DNA of 64,000 bases from an uncultured Burkholderiaceae bacterium (GTDB taxonomy: Bacteria > Pseudomonadota > Gammaproteobacteria > Burkholderiales > Burkholderiaceae_B): positions 248,001 to 312,000 of the forward strand of contig CAKSZL010000001.1 of NCBI GenBank assembly GCA_934525625.1, written 5' to 3'. The notes under the pieces are model-generated. The model was not told the DNA's origin and searched no databases. It saw only the letters and a list, made by a program, of their open reading frames with translations. Positions 28,491 to 37,099 of this stretch are shown piece by piece (within the stretch, counting starts at the first letter, position 1; every line of letters starts with the position of its first letter). A program made the position numbers and the translations under genes.

Positions 28491-30306
28491 TTGCCGCCCC
28501 CCGTCCAAGATAGGCCTCGATCACCGCCGGATTCTTCTGTATGTCGGACGGCGCACCCTGGGCAATCAGTTTGCCGTGATCGAGAACGACGATGTGATCC
28601 GACAGCCCCATCACCAGTTTCATGTCATGTTCCACGAGCAGTATCGTGACGCCCCAATCCCGCAAATTCCGGATCAGTTGCATCATCCGGGCGGTTTCCT
28701 CCGGGTTCATGCCCGCCACAGGTTCGTCCAGCACCAGCAATTGCGGATCGGCCGCCAGCGCAATCGCTACTTCGAGCAGGCGTTGCTCACCGTAGGACAG
28801 ATTGGACGTCAATTCGCCGGGGTCGCGCTCCAGCCCCACCTGCTTGAGCAAGGCGCGGGCACGGGCGGCGCGCTCTTTCCCGCAGGAGCCGGCCACCATC
28901 ATCTTGAATATGCGCGGCCAGTTCAGGCCCAAGGTACGATGCAGGCCCACCTCGACCGCTTTGCCTATGGGCATGGACAGCAGCCCTCTCGTTGTCTGGA
29001 AGGTGCGGATCATGCCCAGCTCCGCGATCTGGTGAGCCAGCATCCGTCCACGCAACTGCCTGCCGTCGAAGACTATGAGGCCGGCATGGCGTGCGATGAA
29101 GCTCGTCACCAGGTTCAAGGTCGTCGTCTTACCCGCGCCGTTGGGGCCGATGAGACTAACGATCTGCCCTTGCCTTACTTCGAAGCTGACGTCGTCAACC
29201 GCCACCAGCCCGCCGAACCTGACCGTCAGCCCGTCGACGGTTAGCAGCGCCTCCCTGCCCGAGGGTCGAACGGCTTGCATGCGCCGCTTGCGCTCCTCCA
29301 GCGGGGAGCTATCATCCGCCATCTCCCCCTGCGCCTGGACGGGCGGGTGGGCGTGTTCACCACGCTTGCCCCAACGCGTGAACAGCAGCACCAGCCCCTG
29401 GGGCACCAGCAGCGTCGCCGCCACGAGTATGATGCCGAACAGAGGCTCCCTCCACGCATCCTGCAGCCGCAATACCTCCAGCAGCAGAATGATAATCAGG
29501 CTGCCGATGACGGGCCCCGACACCGTTCCCACACTGCCCAATATCACCATGACCAGAATCATGATCATGATGTTGAAATGGAAAATCTCCGGGCTGACGA
29601 AGCTGACGTAATGGGCATAGATGGCCCCGGCCATACCCGCCAAGCCCGCGCCGAACACGAACGCCAGCATCGAGTAGCGGTATTCGCTAATGCCTACCGC
29701 CTCGGCCAAATGCTCGTCTTCACGTACGGCCACCATCGCGTCACCCAAGGGGGAATTGACAATGCGCCAGATCACGTACAGGCAGGCCACGTCGAATCCA
29801 AGCACAAGCCAGTAGAAGCTGGCTCGACTGCCGAAAATCTGGTTCGCCTCCATGCTCTGATGGAACAGCGGCGACACCACGCCCGATAGCCCCATGGGGC
29901 CGCCCGTGATGTCTATCAGATTGTTGGCGAACAGATGCAGGATGGCGCCGAACGCTAGGGTCACCAGCACGAACTGCGCGCCTCGGAACCGCAATGTGAT
30001 GTATCCCAGCAGCACCCCGGCGAACATGGTGACCAAGGCCGCTGCGGGCAGCGTGATGAACAGGCCCAGCCCCAGCTTGGAGGAAAGCAGTCCCGCAGTG
30101 TATCCCCCCAGACCGTAAAAGGCGGTATGCCCAAGCGAGAGACGGCCGATATAGCCATGAATCAGATTCAGGCCCGACGTAAGCATGATGAACAGCCCCG
30201 CCATGACCAGCACATGCAAATGGTAGTTCGGCAACAGCCAAGGCGCCGCCACCGCCGCCGCGAGGATGATTGCGAGGATCATTGGTTTTGTTCTGGATAT
30301 GTACAT
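28477..30306 (-). CDS. fused LivM permease - LivG ATPase of a HAAT-type importer
   Basis: This 609-residue protein joins two subunits that are separate in the 1.7-7.6 kb importer. Residues 1 to about 310 are a LivM permease (GYIGRLSLGHTAFYGLGGY near 50, eight or more hydrophobic segments). A charged linker of about 30 residues follows, then a LivG ATPase with Walker A GPNGAGKTTT, signature LSYGEQR and Walker B LLVLDEP. The ATG at 30306 sits one base after the LivH stop. The frame is open throughout, so this is a genuine fusion, as known in other HAAT systems. Confidence 0.9.
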   Translation of the reverse strand: MYISRTKPMILAIILAAAVAAPWLLPNYHLHVLVMAGLFIMLTSGLNLIHGYIGRLSLGHTAFYGLGGYTAGLLSSKLGLGLFITLPAAALVTMFAGVLLGYITLRFRGAQFVLVTLAFGAILHLFANNLIDITGGPMGLSGVVSPLFHQSMEANQIFGSRASFYWLVLGFDVACLYVIWRIVNSPLGDAMVAVREDEHLAEAVGISEYRYSMLAFVFGAGLAGMAGAIYAHYVSFVSPEIFHFNIMIMILVMVILGSVGTVSGPVIGSLIIILLLEVLRLQDAWREPLFGIILVAATLLVPQGLVLLFTRWGKRGEHAHPPVQAQGEMADDSSPLEERKRRMQAVRPSGREALLTVDGLTVRFGGLVAVDDVSFEVRQGQIVSLIGPNGAGKTTTLNLVTSFIARHAGLIVFDGRQLRGRMLAHQIAELGMIRTFQTTRGLLSMPIGKAVEVGLHRTLGLNWPRIFKMMVAGSCGKERAARARALLKQVGLERDPGELTSNLSYGEQRLLEVAIALAADPQLLVLDEPVAGMNPEETARMMQLIRNLRDWGVTILLVEHDMKLVMGLSDHIVVLDHGKLIAQGAPSDIQKNPAVIEAYLGRGAANVAA

Positions 30307-30307
30307 G

Positions 30308-31177
30308 TCAAACCTGCCCCTTGCGCCCAAAAAGACCCTGTGGCTTGAACAGCAGAACCGCGATAACAATGAAGAACCCTATCGCTTCGCTGTAATCGGA
30401 AGAGATGAACCCGGACACGAAGCCTTCCACCACGCCCAGAATCAGGCCGCCGACGATGGCGCCCATGATGTTGCCTAGGCCGCCAACGATCACGATGATG
30501 AAGGCCTTCAGCACCGCTATCGCCCCCATGGAGGGATAGACCAGATAGATGGAGCCCAATAGCGCGCCGGCCAGGGCAGCCATGCCAGAGCCGAGAACAA
30601 AAGTCACGCTGGATATGCGATCGGTATCGATGCCCACCAACTGGGCTGCATCCTTTTGGGTGAAAGTGGCCCGCATCGCCTTGCCGATGAAGGTGTGCTT
30701 GAGCAGAACGTGAAAGCCGACAATGACCAGCGCGGTCATCACCAGCACGAACATCTGTATCGCCGTAAACGTCAGGCCCAGGAAGGTTATGGGTGCGTTA
30801 CCGAAAGGCGTGGCGATGCTGCGGGGCACGGGCCCCATCACCAAGAGCATGATGTTCTGTATGAACACCGACAGCCCAATCGTGACGATGATGGTTGAGT
30901 CGATAGAGGCGTCTTTCAACCAGCGGAGAATGGAACGTTCCAGCAAGGCGCCGAAGGCCATGGCCAGTACCACCGCCAGCCCCAGCGCCAGAAAATAATT
31001 GATGTGCAGCATGCCGGTCAGGTAGAAGCAAAATACGCCTCCCAGCATGTAGAACTCGCCGTGGGCAAAGTTCACGATGCGCATGATGCCGAAGATCAGC
31101 GTCAGCCCAACCGCCAGCAAGGCATAGGAACTGCCGATGATGACGCCGTTCAGCGCCTGTTGCAGAATTTCGTTCAC
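30308..31177 (-). CDS. HAAT-type ABC importer, LivH permease
   Basis: A 289-residue permease with the LivH motif GIMRIVNFAHGEFYMLGG near residue 36 and a GGLGNIMGAIVGG loop near 240. I choose the GTG at 31177 (protein VNEILQQALN): GGGAG lies nine bases upstream and homologues start with this segment. A longer frame from 31222 adds 15 charged residues. It is followed after one base by the fused LivM-LivG gene. Confidence 0.88.
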   Translation of the reverse strand: MNEILQQALNGVIIGSSYALLAVGLTLIFGIMRIVNFAHGEFYMLGGVFCFYLTGMLHINYFLALGLAVVLAMAFGALLERSILRWLKDASIDSTIIVTIGLSVFIQNIMLLVMGPVPRSIATPFGNAPITFLGLTFTAIQMFVLVMTALVIVGFHVLLKHTFIGKAMRATFTQKDAAQLVGIDTDRISSVTFVLGSGMAALAGALLGSIYLVYPSMGAIAVLKAFIIVIVGGLGNIMGAIVGGLILGVVEGFVSGFISSDYSEAIGFFIVIAVLLFKPQGLFGRKGQV

Positions 31178-31252
31178 GTTGTATCGCTCCCGGTCGAAGA
31201 GGGAGGCGCAGCGGCGCCGCATCCCGCAAGGGCGGCCGCCGCCGGCCGTACG

Positions 31253-32035
31253 CTATCCCATGGTGCCCTTGTAGGCCCCACCGTCCAGCATCAGGTTCTG
31301 GCCAGTCAGAAAACCGGCATGCGCGCTGCACAGGAAGGCGCATACCGCGCCGAACTCCTGCGGCGTGCCGAACCGGCCAGCCGGCGTCTGCCGGATGTGA
31401 TCCTGGCGGACTTCCTCCACGGATTTTCCGGATTTGCGCGCGCCCTCTTTGATGATGTCGGCGCGCCTGTCGGTATCGAAGGCACCAGGCAGAAGGTTAT
31501 TGATGGTGACGTTGTGCTTGATCACGTCCCGCGACAAGCCGGCCACGAATCCAGTCAGCCCGGCTCTTGCGCCGTTCGATAGCCCGAGTACCGCAATGGG
31601 TTCCTTGACGCCGCTGGACGTGATGTTGATGATGCGCCCGAAGCCGCGCTCTATCATGCCGTCCAGCGTGGCGCGGATCAGCGCGATCGGCGTCAGCATA
31701 TTGGCATCCAGCGCCTCTATCCACTGCTGGCGATCCCAACCGCGGAAATCACCCGGCGGCGGCCCGCCGGCGTTGGTCACCAGGATATCGGGATCGGGGC
31801 AGGCCTCAAGCACTTTGGCCTGGCCCGCCTGCGTCGTGATGTCGGCCGCGACAGTCTGGACGGACACCCCGGTTTCCTGCCTGATCTCCTCTGCCGCCGC
31901 CCTCAAAGTGGCGGGATCCCTTCCATTGATGACCAGATCAACGCCTTCCCGCGCCAAGGCCATCGCGCAACCTTTACCCAGACCGCGGCTTGCCGCGCAC
32001 ACAATCGCTTTTTTTCCTCTGATGTCGTAATCCAT
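31253..32035 (-). CDS. SDR-superfamily oxidoreductase with non-canonical active site
   Basis: This 260-residue protein has the SDR fold, but both hallmark sites are altered. The nucleotide motif reads CAASRGLGKG instead of TGxxxGxG, and where Ser-Tyr-Lys is expected the sequence is ITSSGVK then LSNGAR, giving S-x-x-x-R in place of YxxxK. This matches a known divergent subgroup of beta-ketoacyl-reductase-like SDRs. The Ser of ITSS and the NAG motif (VTNAGGPPPG) are kept. It sits between the binding protein and LivH genes, so it is co-transcribed with the transporter. A dehydrogenase function on a pathway intermediate is possible but not assured. Confidence 0.85.
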   Translation of the reverse strand: MDYDIRGKKAIVCAASRGLGKGCAMALAREGVDLVINGRDPATLRAAAEEIRQETGVSVQTVAADITTQAGQAKVLEACPDPDILVTNAGGPPPGDFRGWDRQQWIEALDANMLTPIALIRATLDGMIERGFGRIINITSSGVKEPIAVLGLSNGARAGLTGFVAGLSRDVIKHNVTINNLLPGAFDTDRRADIIKEGARKSGKSVEEVRQDHIRQTPAGRFGTPQEFGAVCAFLCSAHAGFLTGQNLMLDGGAYKGTMG

Positions 32036-32112
32036 AGCTCGTCCGATAGTAGAGGGGTTGATACAAAACGCTTATTGGGCCGGCGATCGCCAGGCGATCG
32101 CCGATGCGCGGC

Positions 32113-33261
32113 TTACTGCCCTGCTTTCAAGATAATGATTGGCTTGCCGTCTTCTATGCGCGACATGGATTGGAAGGGCCTGGCTTGCTGCTGCTCGTCG
32201 AACGCGATGATGCCTTGCAGCGCCTCCAAGCGCATGGCTTTCAAGGCATCGCGGATTTTCTCCGGTTCATCCGACTTGGCCGCCTCGGCTGCCGCCGCCA
32301 CCAGCTTCACGGCGTCGTAGCCGCTTACCGCGTATTTGTCGGCCAGGCGGCCCTTGTAGCGGCTTTCGTACGCCTGCTGGAACTCCTTGGAAGCCGCCTC
32401 CTGACCCGGCGCAGGGGCATACGGCACCCAGTAGTTCTGCACCAGCATGCCTTCGGCCGCATCCTTGCCGACCAAGGGGATGATGGCTTCGGCCGGGTTG
32501 CCGCTGGTCACGATGCGCTTAAGCCCCTGCAAGCCCATTTCGTAGGATTGCTTGATGATGTTGGATACCGTCGTCACGTCGCTGGTGATGACGATGGTAT
32601 CGGCGCTGCTGTTCTTGATCTTCGTCAGCGTGGGAGAAAAATTCGTCTCGCCGGGTTTGTGGTACTCCGCAGCCACGATTTTCGCGCCTTGCGGCTCCAG
32701 CACGCGCGTCCAGTTGGAGACCACTGCGCGGCCGAAGTCGTTGTTGGCCGCCATAAAGGCTACGTTCTTCAAGCCCAGGTCCTTCACCAGATGCGGCCCC
32801 AGCACATCTGCATCGATCTTGCTGTTGGAGGCCGTCCGGAACACCCACGGATTGCCCGCCTCCGTAATTTTCTCGGCTGTCGACGTTTCAACCACCAAAG
32901 GTATGCCATAACGCTGCGTCAAAGGCATGACCGCCAGTGTCGCGGAACTTGCCCAGGCGCCGATCAAGGCCCTGACTTTGTCCCGGTCGATCAGCCGCTC
33001 GGCCGCGTTCAGGGATTCCGCCGGATCCGCCTTGCCATCCTGCAAGAGGATTTCGATTTGCCTGCCTCCCAGCACACCGCCACTCTCGTTGATCTGGGTC
33101 GCGGCCAATCTGGCCCCGTTGATGACGCTTTGCCCGTCGTAGGCGGCCGGGCCCGTCGCGGGCTGTATCAAACCGATTTTGAACGTGCTCTGCGCACTTG
33201 CCGCTCCGGCCGCCAGCATGATGCCCGCCGCTAGAGTCATGGTTTGCAGTTTCCATTTCAT
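32113..33261 (-). CDS. HAAT-type periplasmic substrate-binding protein
   Basis: This 382-residue type-I binding protein has a signal peptide ending in GAASA and mature sequence beginning QSTFKIGLIQPATGPAAYDG. GGAGA lies before the ATG. It is the receptor of the LivH / LivM-LivG / LivF importer encoded just downstream. In the same leftward set a ring-cleavage dioxygenase, a RidA protein and an SDR are encoded, so the ligand is probably the ring compound or its precursor. Confidence 0.9.
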   Translation of the reverse strand: MKWKLQTMTLAAGIMLAAGAASAQSTFKIGLIQPATGPAAYDGQSVINGARLAATQINESGGVLGGRQIEILLQDGKADPAESLNAAERLIDRDKVRALIGAWASSATLAVMPLTQRYGIPLVVETSTAEKITEAGNPWVFRTASNSKIDADVLGPHLVKDLGLKNVAFMAANNDFGRAVVSNWTRVLEPQGAKIVAAEYHKPGETNFSPTLTKIKNSSADTIVITSDVTTVSNIIKQSYEMGLQGLKRIVTSGNPAEAIIPLVGKDAAEGMLVQNYWVPYAPAPGQEAASKEFQQAYESRYKGRLADKYAVSGYDAVKLVAAAAEAAKSDEPEKIRDALKAMRLEALQGIIAFDEQQQARPFQSMSRIEDGKPIIILKAGQ

Positions 33262-33426
33262 GGTGCTCTCCTGGTACCGTTATCTTCATAGTTATGTGCC
33301 TATCGGCACGGATGACGCAACAGCAACACCTTCCCCGGCCGCGCCTGGCTAACCAAGGCGGCAATACATGTTTGACTAGGATGATCGCGGGCGAGCTAGA
33401 CGTGGACGCTGCCCGTAGTCCCGCGC

Positions 33427-33888
33427 TTAATCGAGCTCGAAGACGGCCTCGACTTCTACGGGAATGCCCGCAGGCAATTCAGTGACGCCGAAGGCGGAGC
33501 GCGCATGTTTGCCGGACTCGCCGAAAACCTCGACCAGGCAATCCGAGAACCCGTTTATCACCTTGGGCGCATCCACATAGCCATCCACGCAGTTCACCAG
33601 CCCCAGCACCTTGACCACTCTTTTGACGCGATCCAGGTCGCCCACCATGCCCTTGATGGATCCCAGCATGTTCAGCGCCACCTCGCGCGCCACCGCCTGC
33701 GCTTGTTCCGTCGTCATGTTGCGGCCCACCTTGCCCTGGCTGGTGACTTTCCCCTCGCTATCGAAGGGGCCATGGCCAGACATGAACAGCAGCTTTCCCA
33801 CTTGCACGCCGGGCACGTAGCTACCCACCGGCTTGGCGGCGCCTGGCAGCGCGATGCCAAGCTCTTTCAATCGTCGTTCAGCACTCAT
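33427..33888 (-). CDS. RidA/YjgF family protein
   Basis: The 153-residue product has the RidA trimer fold (KLLFMSGHGPFDSEGKV near 30, RVKRVVKVLGLVNCVDGY near 90, RSAFGVTELPAGIPVEVEAV at the end). AGGAGG lies nine bases before the ATG at 33888; an upstream in-frame extension of 28 residues runs into the neighbouring gene. The C-terminal Arg that binds carboxylate in active RidA deaminases is kept in the HARSAFG segment. RidA proteins hydrolyse enamines and imines. Beside a ring-cleavage dioxygenase it could release ammonia from an enamine formed on opening an N-heterocycle. Confidence 0.87.
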   Translation of the reverse strand: MSAERRLKELGIALPGAAKPVGSYVPGVQVGKLLFMSGHGPFDSEGKVTSQGKVGRNMTTEQAQAVAREVALNMLGSIKGMVGDLDRVKRVVKVLGLVNCVDGYVDAPKVINGFSDCLVEVFGESGKHARSAFGVTELPAGIPVEVEAVFELD

Positions 33889-33913
33889 GAGACTGCCTCC
33901 TTGATTGCCCTGC

Positions 33914-34261
33914 TCAAGGCAGAGTCGGCCCGGCCACGTCGGGAGTCGGGATGTTGCCGCGCGTGAAGCCACGCATCTTGCGCAGATAGACCGGGTGCAT
34001 GAAGCCTACGAATCCTTCCACGCCCTTGATGCGCACCTTGTTGTCGCTGAACAGGAAGTCGTCTTCGGTTATGTGCAGCTTTTGTACATGACCTTCCGGG
34101 TGCATGACCTGGATGCGCATGCTGTCGTCGTCCAGGCGCTCATGGAATTCGATGAGCCATTCCTTGTCGTCGATGTCCCGCGCACGACCCGTTCCCACTT
34201 TCCGAATCGCGTCATAGATGAATTGCGGATTCAAAGTGTCCAATTCTGCAGTTACGGCCAT
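33914..34261 (-). CDS. small protein of unknown family next to the dioxygenase gene
   Basis: I do not recognise this 115-residue protein. It has no signal peptide or membrane segment. It is rich in charged residues in the middle (GRARDIDDKEWLIEFHERLD) and has a conserved-looking C-terminus with GFMHPVYLRKMRGFTRG. GAGGAG lies before the ATG at 34261, and the stop of the dioxygenase gene is within that site, so translation is coupled. The LigB superfamily includes enzymes with a separate small subunit. By position this protein could be one, though it does not look like LigA. Confidence 0.7.
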   Translation of the reverse strand: MAVTAELDTLNPQFIYDAIRKVGTGRARDIDDKEWLIEFHERLDDDSMRIQVMHPEGHVQKLHITEDDFLFSDNKVRIKGVEGFVGFMHPVYLRKMRGFTRGNIPTPDVAGPTLP

Positions 34262-34275
34262 TTCGCCTCTCCTCG

Positions 34276-35097
34276 TCAAACTTCATGCGTGTCAAAAGCG
34301 AACGTCACGTCGCCCACTGAATAGATCGCCCCGTGGTATTGCAGGATCTTGCCGGGGGCATTGCCCGTGGCGCCCGCAATCAAGGAAATATTGCACAGGT
34401 TGGCTTCCGGCGCCGCCGCCGCCCATAGCTCGGGATCGATGTCCGTGATCTCCAGGCTACGGCCTTCGCTGACCAGATCGCACACAAGCTGGTCGAACTG
34501 TCTGCCCTGTTCGAAGTACTCCTCCCTGGCGCTCTCGATGCGCAGATCCAGGCGGTGAGTGAGGTTGCCGGGAGCCAATAGCACGACCCGCAAGCCGCTT
34601 TCCTCGACCACTTGGCGAATGACTTTGCCCCAGCGCAGGCATTCATCGTGTGACCGCTGCGACATGGAGATTGGCACGATGGGCGTACGCACACCCATGA
34701 CCTTCAAGGGGCAGAAAGCGCCGTGATCCATACCATAGGTTTTTTCTTTCACCGGCAGCCCGGCGTTTTGTCCGCCCTCTATCAAGGCGCGCGCCAGTTC
34801 GGGATGGCCCGGCATGACGTGGGTGAAAAAGCGGCGGCCAAAGGGCGCCGGACGCAGCACATAATCATGGAATGACTCGTGAATGCCGCCACAATCCACG
34901 AAGAAGGCGCTTTTGGGCAGCCAATGAGGCGAAGCCACGATGATTGCATCCGCATGCATGTCTTCGTCTATGGCTTTACCTATGGCATGCAGAACGCGCA
35001 CCTGCTCGGCGTCGCTACCGTCCTCGGACAATTCCATCAGATAAGAACCGTTCGGCACGAAATAAGCCTTGAGCAGTTCTCCGCGATTTTGTGTCAT
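34276..35097 (-). CDS. class III extradiol-type ring-cleavage dioxygenase (LigB/DODA superfamily)
   Basis: The 273-residue protein shows the LigB/DODA pattern: ASPHWLP near 57 (metal His), GGIHESFHDY near 70, GMDHGAFCPLKVM near 130 and APGNLTHRLD near 193 (catalytic His). The first metal ligand expected in the N-terminal GHGSP-like loop is replaced: the loop reads VPNGSYL, with Asn16 for His. GGAGGG precedes the ATG at 35097. It is the first gene of the leftward set with the small protein and RidA and is divergent from a LysR gene. It should open an aromatic or dihydroxy-heterocyclic ring if the metal site works. The substrate is unknown. Confidence 0.83.
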   Translation of the reverse strand: MTQNRGELLKAYFVPNGSYLMELSEDGSDAEQVRVLHAIGKAIDEDMHADAIIVASPHWLPKSAFFVDCGGIHESFHDYVLRPAPFGRRFFTHVMPGHPELARALIEGGQNAGLPVKEKTYGMDHGAFCPLKVMGVRTPIVPISMSQRSHDECLRWGKVIRQVVEESGLRVVLLAPGNLTHRLDLRIESAREEYFEQGRQFDQLVCDLVSEGRSLEITDIDPELWAAAAPEANLCNISLIAGATGNAPGKILQYHGAIYSVGDVTFAFDTHEV

Positions 35098-35198
35098 GAT
35101 GATTCCCTCCAATTGGATGTTCATGCACGTGATGTATTCAACGGTGAATTCATCATAGCAATCGAAGATCATTAGAAAATCCACGTAGAACTTCTATC

Positions 35199-35208
35199 AC
35201 TTTAAAGT
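35199..35208. promoter_or_regulatory. ACTTTAAAGT palindrome in the dioxygenase/LysR divergent gap
   Basis: The 131-base gap 35098-35228 between divergent genes is AT-rich and contains a perfect 10-base palindrome 21 bases before the LysR GTG start. AGGAG of the LysR gene follows. It is a reasonable core of a LysR autoregulatory site. Confidence 0.35.
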
Positions 35209-35228
35209 TTTCTTTATAGGAGTCGCCG

Positions 35229-36134
35229 GTGAACCACATCGTGGACATCGATACGTTTATCCTCGTGGCGCGTACCGGCAGCCTGTCAGCCGCCGCAAGA
35301 GAGATCGAGGTCAGTCCGGCGGCCGTCAGCTACCGTCTGGACAAACTGGAAAAGCATTTGGGCACGCGTCTGTTTCACCGCAGCACACGGCGGCTGACCT
35401 TGACACAGGATGGCGCCGACTATCTGCTCAAAGTCGAACACTTGCTAAACGAACTCAAAGAAGTCTCGGCCGCTGCGTCACGGCGTGACGAAGTGCCGCA
35501 AGGCACACTGAAAGTCACTATGCCCGCTTCGTTCGGACTGCAGCACATAACGCCCATCATGCCGAAGTTCCTCAAGCGCTACCCGGACATCCAACTCAAT
35601 CTGGCGCTCAACGACGAGATCATCGACGTCATCGGCCAGGGGTTCGACGTGGCCATCCGTATTTGCGAGCTGCAGGATTCGGAATTGATCGCGCGCCGCC
35701 TGGCCGCTGATCGCCGCGTAGTCTGTGCATCGCCGTCCTATCTGGAGCGCCACGGCGTGCCCAAGCATCCTTCCGATCTCGTGAATCACAACTGTCTGAT
35801 GCTCACGCAGCAACCTTACTGGACGTTCAATGGCCCCGATGGCCTGGAGCGCATCAAGGTTAAGGGAAATTATGTCTGTAATAACGGCGAAGCCATACGC
35901 GACGCCACATACGCGGGCCTGGGCATTTCATTGAAAGCAACCTGGGACGTCGCGGGCGCCATCAAACAGGGCCGCCTGCGCACCATACTTGACGACTATC
36001 CCATATCGAGCAACACCGCTATTTGGGCGGTGTATACCAGCCGCCGCCATACGCCAGCCAAGGTCAGCACTTTCATCAACTTCCTGAAAGAGCATTTCGA
36101 CTCGCAGCCGCACTGGGACAGCTTGTTGCGCTAG
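35229..36134 (+). CDS. LysR family transcriptional regulator
   Basis: The 301-residue protein starts with GTG (MNHIVDIDTFILVARTGSLS) after AGGAG. Its winged helix is at residues 1-60 (AAREIEVSPAAVSYRLDKLE), and the effector domain resembles the CrgA/DsdC-like branch with QPYWTFNGPDG near 200. It is divergent from the ring-cleavage dioxygenase gene and probably controls that operon. It converges on the IclR gene with a 12-base gap. Confidence 0.87.
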   Translation: MNHIVDIDTFILVARTGSLSAAAREIEVSPAAVSYRLDKLEKHLGTRLFHRSTRRLTLTQDGADYLLKVEHLLNELKEVSAAASRRDEVPQGTLKVTMPASFGLQHITPIMPKFLKRYPDIQLNLALNDEIIDVIGQGFDVAIRICELQDSELIARRLAADRRVVCASPSYLERHGVPKHPSDLVNHNCLMLTQQPYWTFNGPDGLERIKVKGNYVCNNGEAIRDATYAGLGISLKATWDVAGAIKQGRLRTILDDYPISSNTAIWAVYTSRRHTPAKVSTFINFLKEHFDSQPHWDSLLR

Positions 36135-36146
36135 CGTAGGCAAGCC

Positions 36147-36911
36147 TTAGCCCAATGCACGCGCAACCGCGTCGGCGGCTTCGCGCACCAGTACGGCGCC
36201 GCGCACCAGCGCCTCGCGCCGCGAGTCCGGCCCCGAGATGGAGATCGCCCCCAGCAGGCGGCCCTGAGCGATAACGGGAGCGGCCACGCAGACCAAGCCT
36301 TGCAGCAGCTCTTCGTCATCGATGGCGTAGCCCTGGCTACGCACACGGCCGAGCTCGGCCACCAGTTTCAAAGAATCCACCAGCGTCTTGTCCGTGTAGC
36401 GTTCCAGCGGCTGCGCCAGCAGCGCCTCCGTGATCGAGGGCTCCGACCAGGCCAGCAGTACTTTGCCCACCGCCGTGGCATGCAGAGGACCGCGCCAGCC
36501 CACGTGGCTGCTCATGCGTATGGCGTGCTCGCCGTCCACCTTGGCGATGTATCCCGCCTTGACGCCGTCCAGCACTGCGAAGTGGGCGGTCTCTCCGGTA
36601 CTACGCGCCAGCTCGGCCAGATGCGGCTGGCAGACGGCCTGCATGGTCGTCATGGAAAAAGCGGACTCCGCCAGTTCCAGCAAACGCAGCGTCAGCCGGT
36701 AGCGCCGGCTTTCCCGCGTCACCCAGCCCTGCGACTGCAACGTAGTCAGCACGCGATATACCGTCGGACGCGGCAAGCCCAACTCGCGCGTCAATTCTGT
36801 GGCTGTCGCCCCCTGGGCGGCTGCCTCTTGCGCCAAATGAGCGATGAGCCGCAGCGCGTGCTCCACGCTGTTGACGCCACGCACGGCGGTCTGATGATTT
36901 TCTGTGGCCAC
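36147..36911 (-). CDS. IclR family transcriptional regulator
   Basis: This 254-residue protein has an IclR winged helix at residues 10-65 (ATELTRELGLPRPTVYRVLT) and the C-terminal effector domain (AVGKVLLAWSEP near 145, GAISISGPDSRR near 225). The start is a GTG at 36911 with AAGG five bases upstream; no ATG fits. It is divergent from the nitrilase gene, whose promoter contains two 17-base direct repeats. IclR proteins often control the neighbouring aromatic pathway gene, so the nitrilase is the likely target. Confidence 0.88.
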   Translation of the reverse strand: MATENHQTAVRGVNSVEHALRLIAHLAQEAAAQGATATELTRELGLPRPTVYRVLTTLQSQGWVTRESRRYRLTLRLLELAESAFSMTTMQAVCQPHLAELARSTGETAHFAVLDGVKAGYIAKVDGEHAIRMSSHVGWRGPLHATAVGKVLLAWSEPSITEALLAQPLERYTDKTLVDSLKLVAELGRVRSQGYAIDDEELLQGLVCVAAPVIAQGRLLGAISISGPDSRREALVRGAVLVREAADAVARALG

Positions 36912-37044
36912 TTTTACCTTGGTATCCGTTGCTTCCCGGAGCGCTCATACCGGGTTGGCCCGACAGCCGGGCTTTCGTCCTTCGGCAGCGTACGGCGCTC
37001 GCCCGACGCTTGTCAAACCCGCCTCTGGCATAGATAATAAACTT

Positions 37045-37083
37045 TATAGATACAATAATAGTTCATTATAGATACATTAATAG
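37045..37083. promoter_or_regulatory. 17-bp direct repeat in the IclR/nitrilase divergent promoter
   Basis: TATAGATACAATAATAG (37045-37061) and TATAGATACATTAATAG (37067-37083) match at 16 of 17 bases and start 22 bases apart, about two helical turns. They lie in AT-rich DNA just upstream of the nitrilase ribosome binding site (AGGAGA). A same-face tandem site for the adjacent IclR regulator is the simplest reading. Confidence 0.6.
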
Positions 37084-37099
37084 ACAAACAGGAGACTAA

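Noticed and set aside
34276..35097. NicX-type 2,5-dihydroxypyridine dioxygenase
   Set aside because: NicX belongs to a different, metallopeptidase-like family; this protein has the LigB/DODA motif order.
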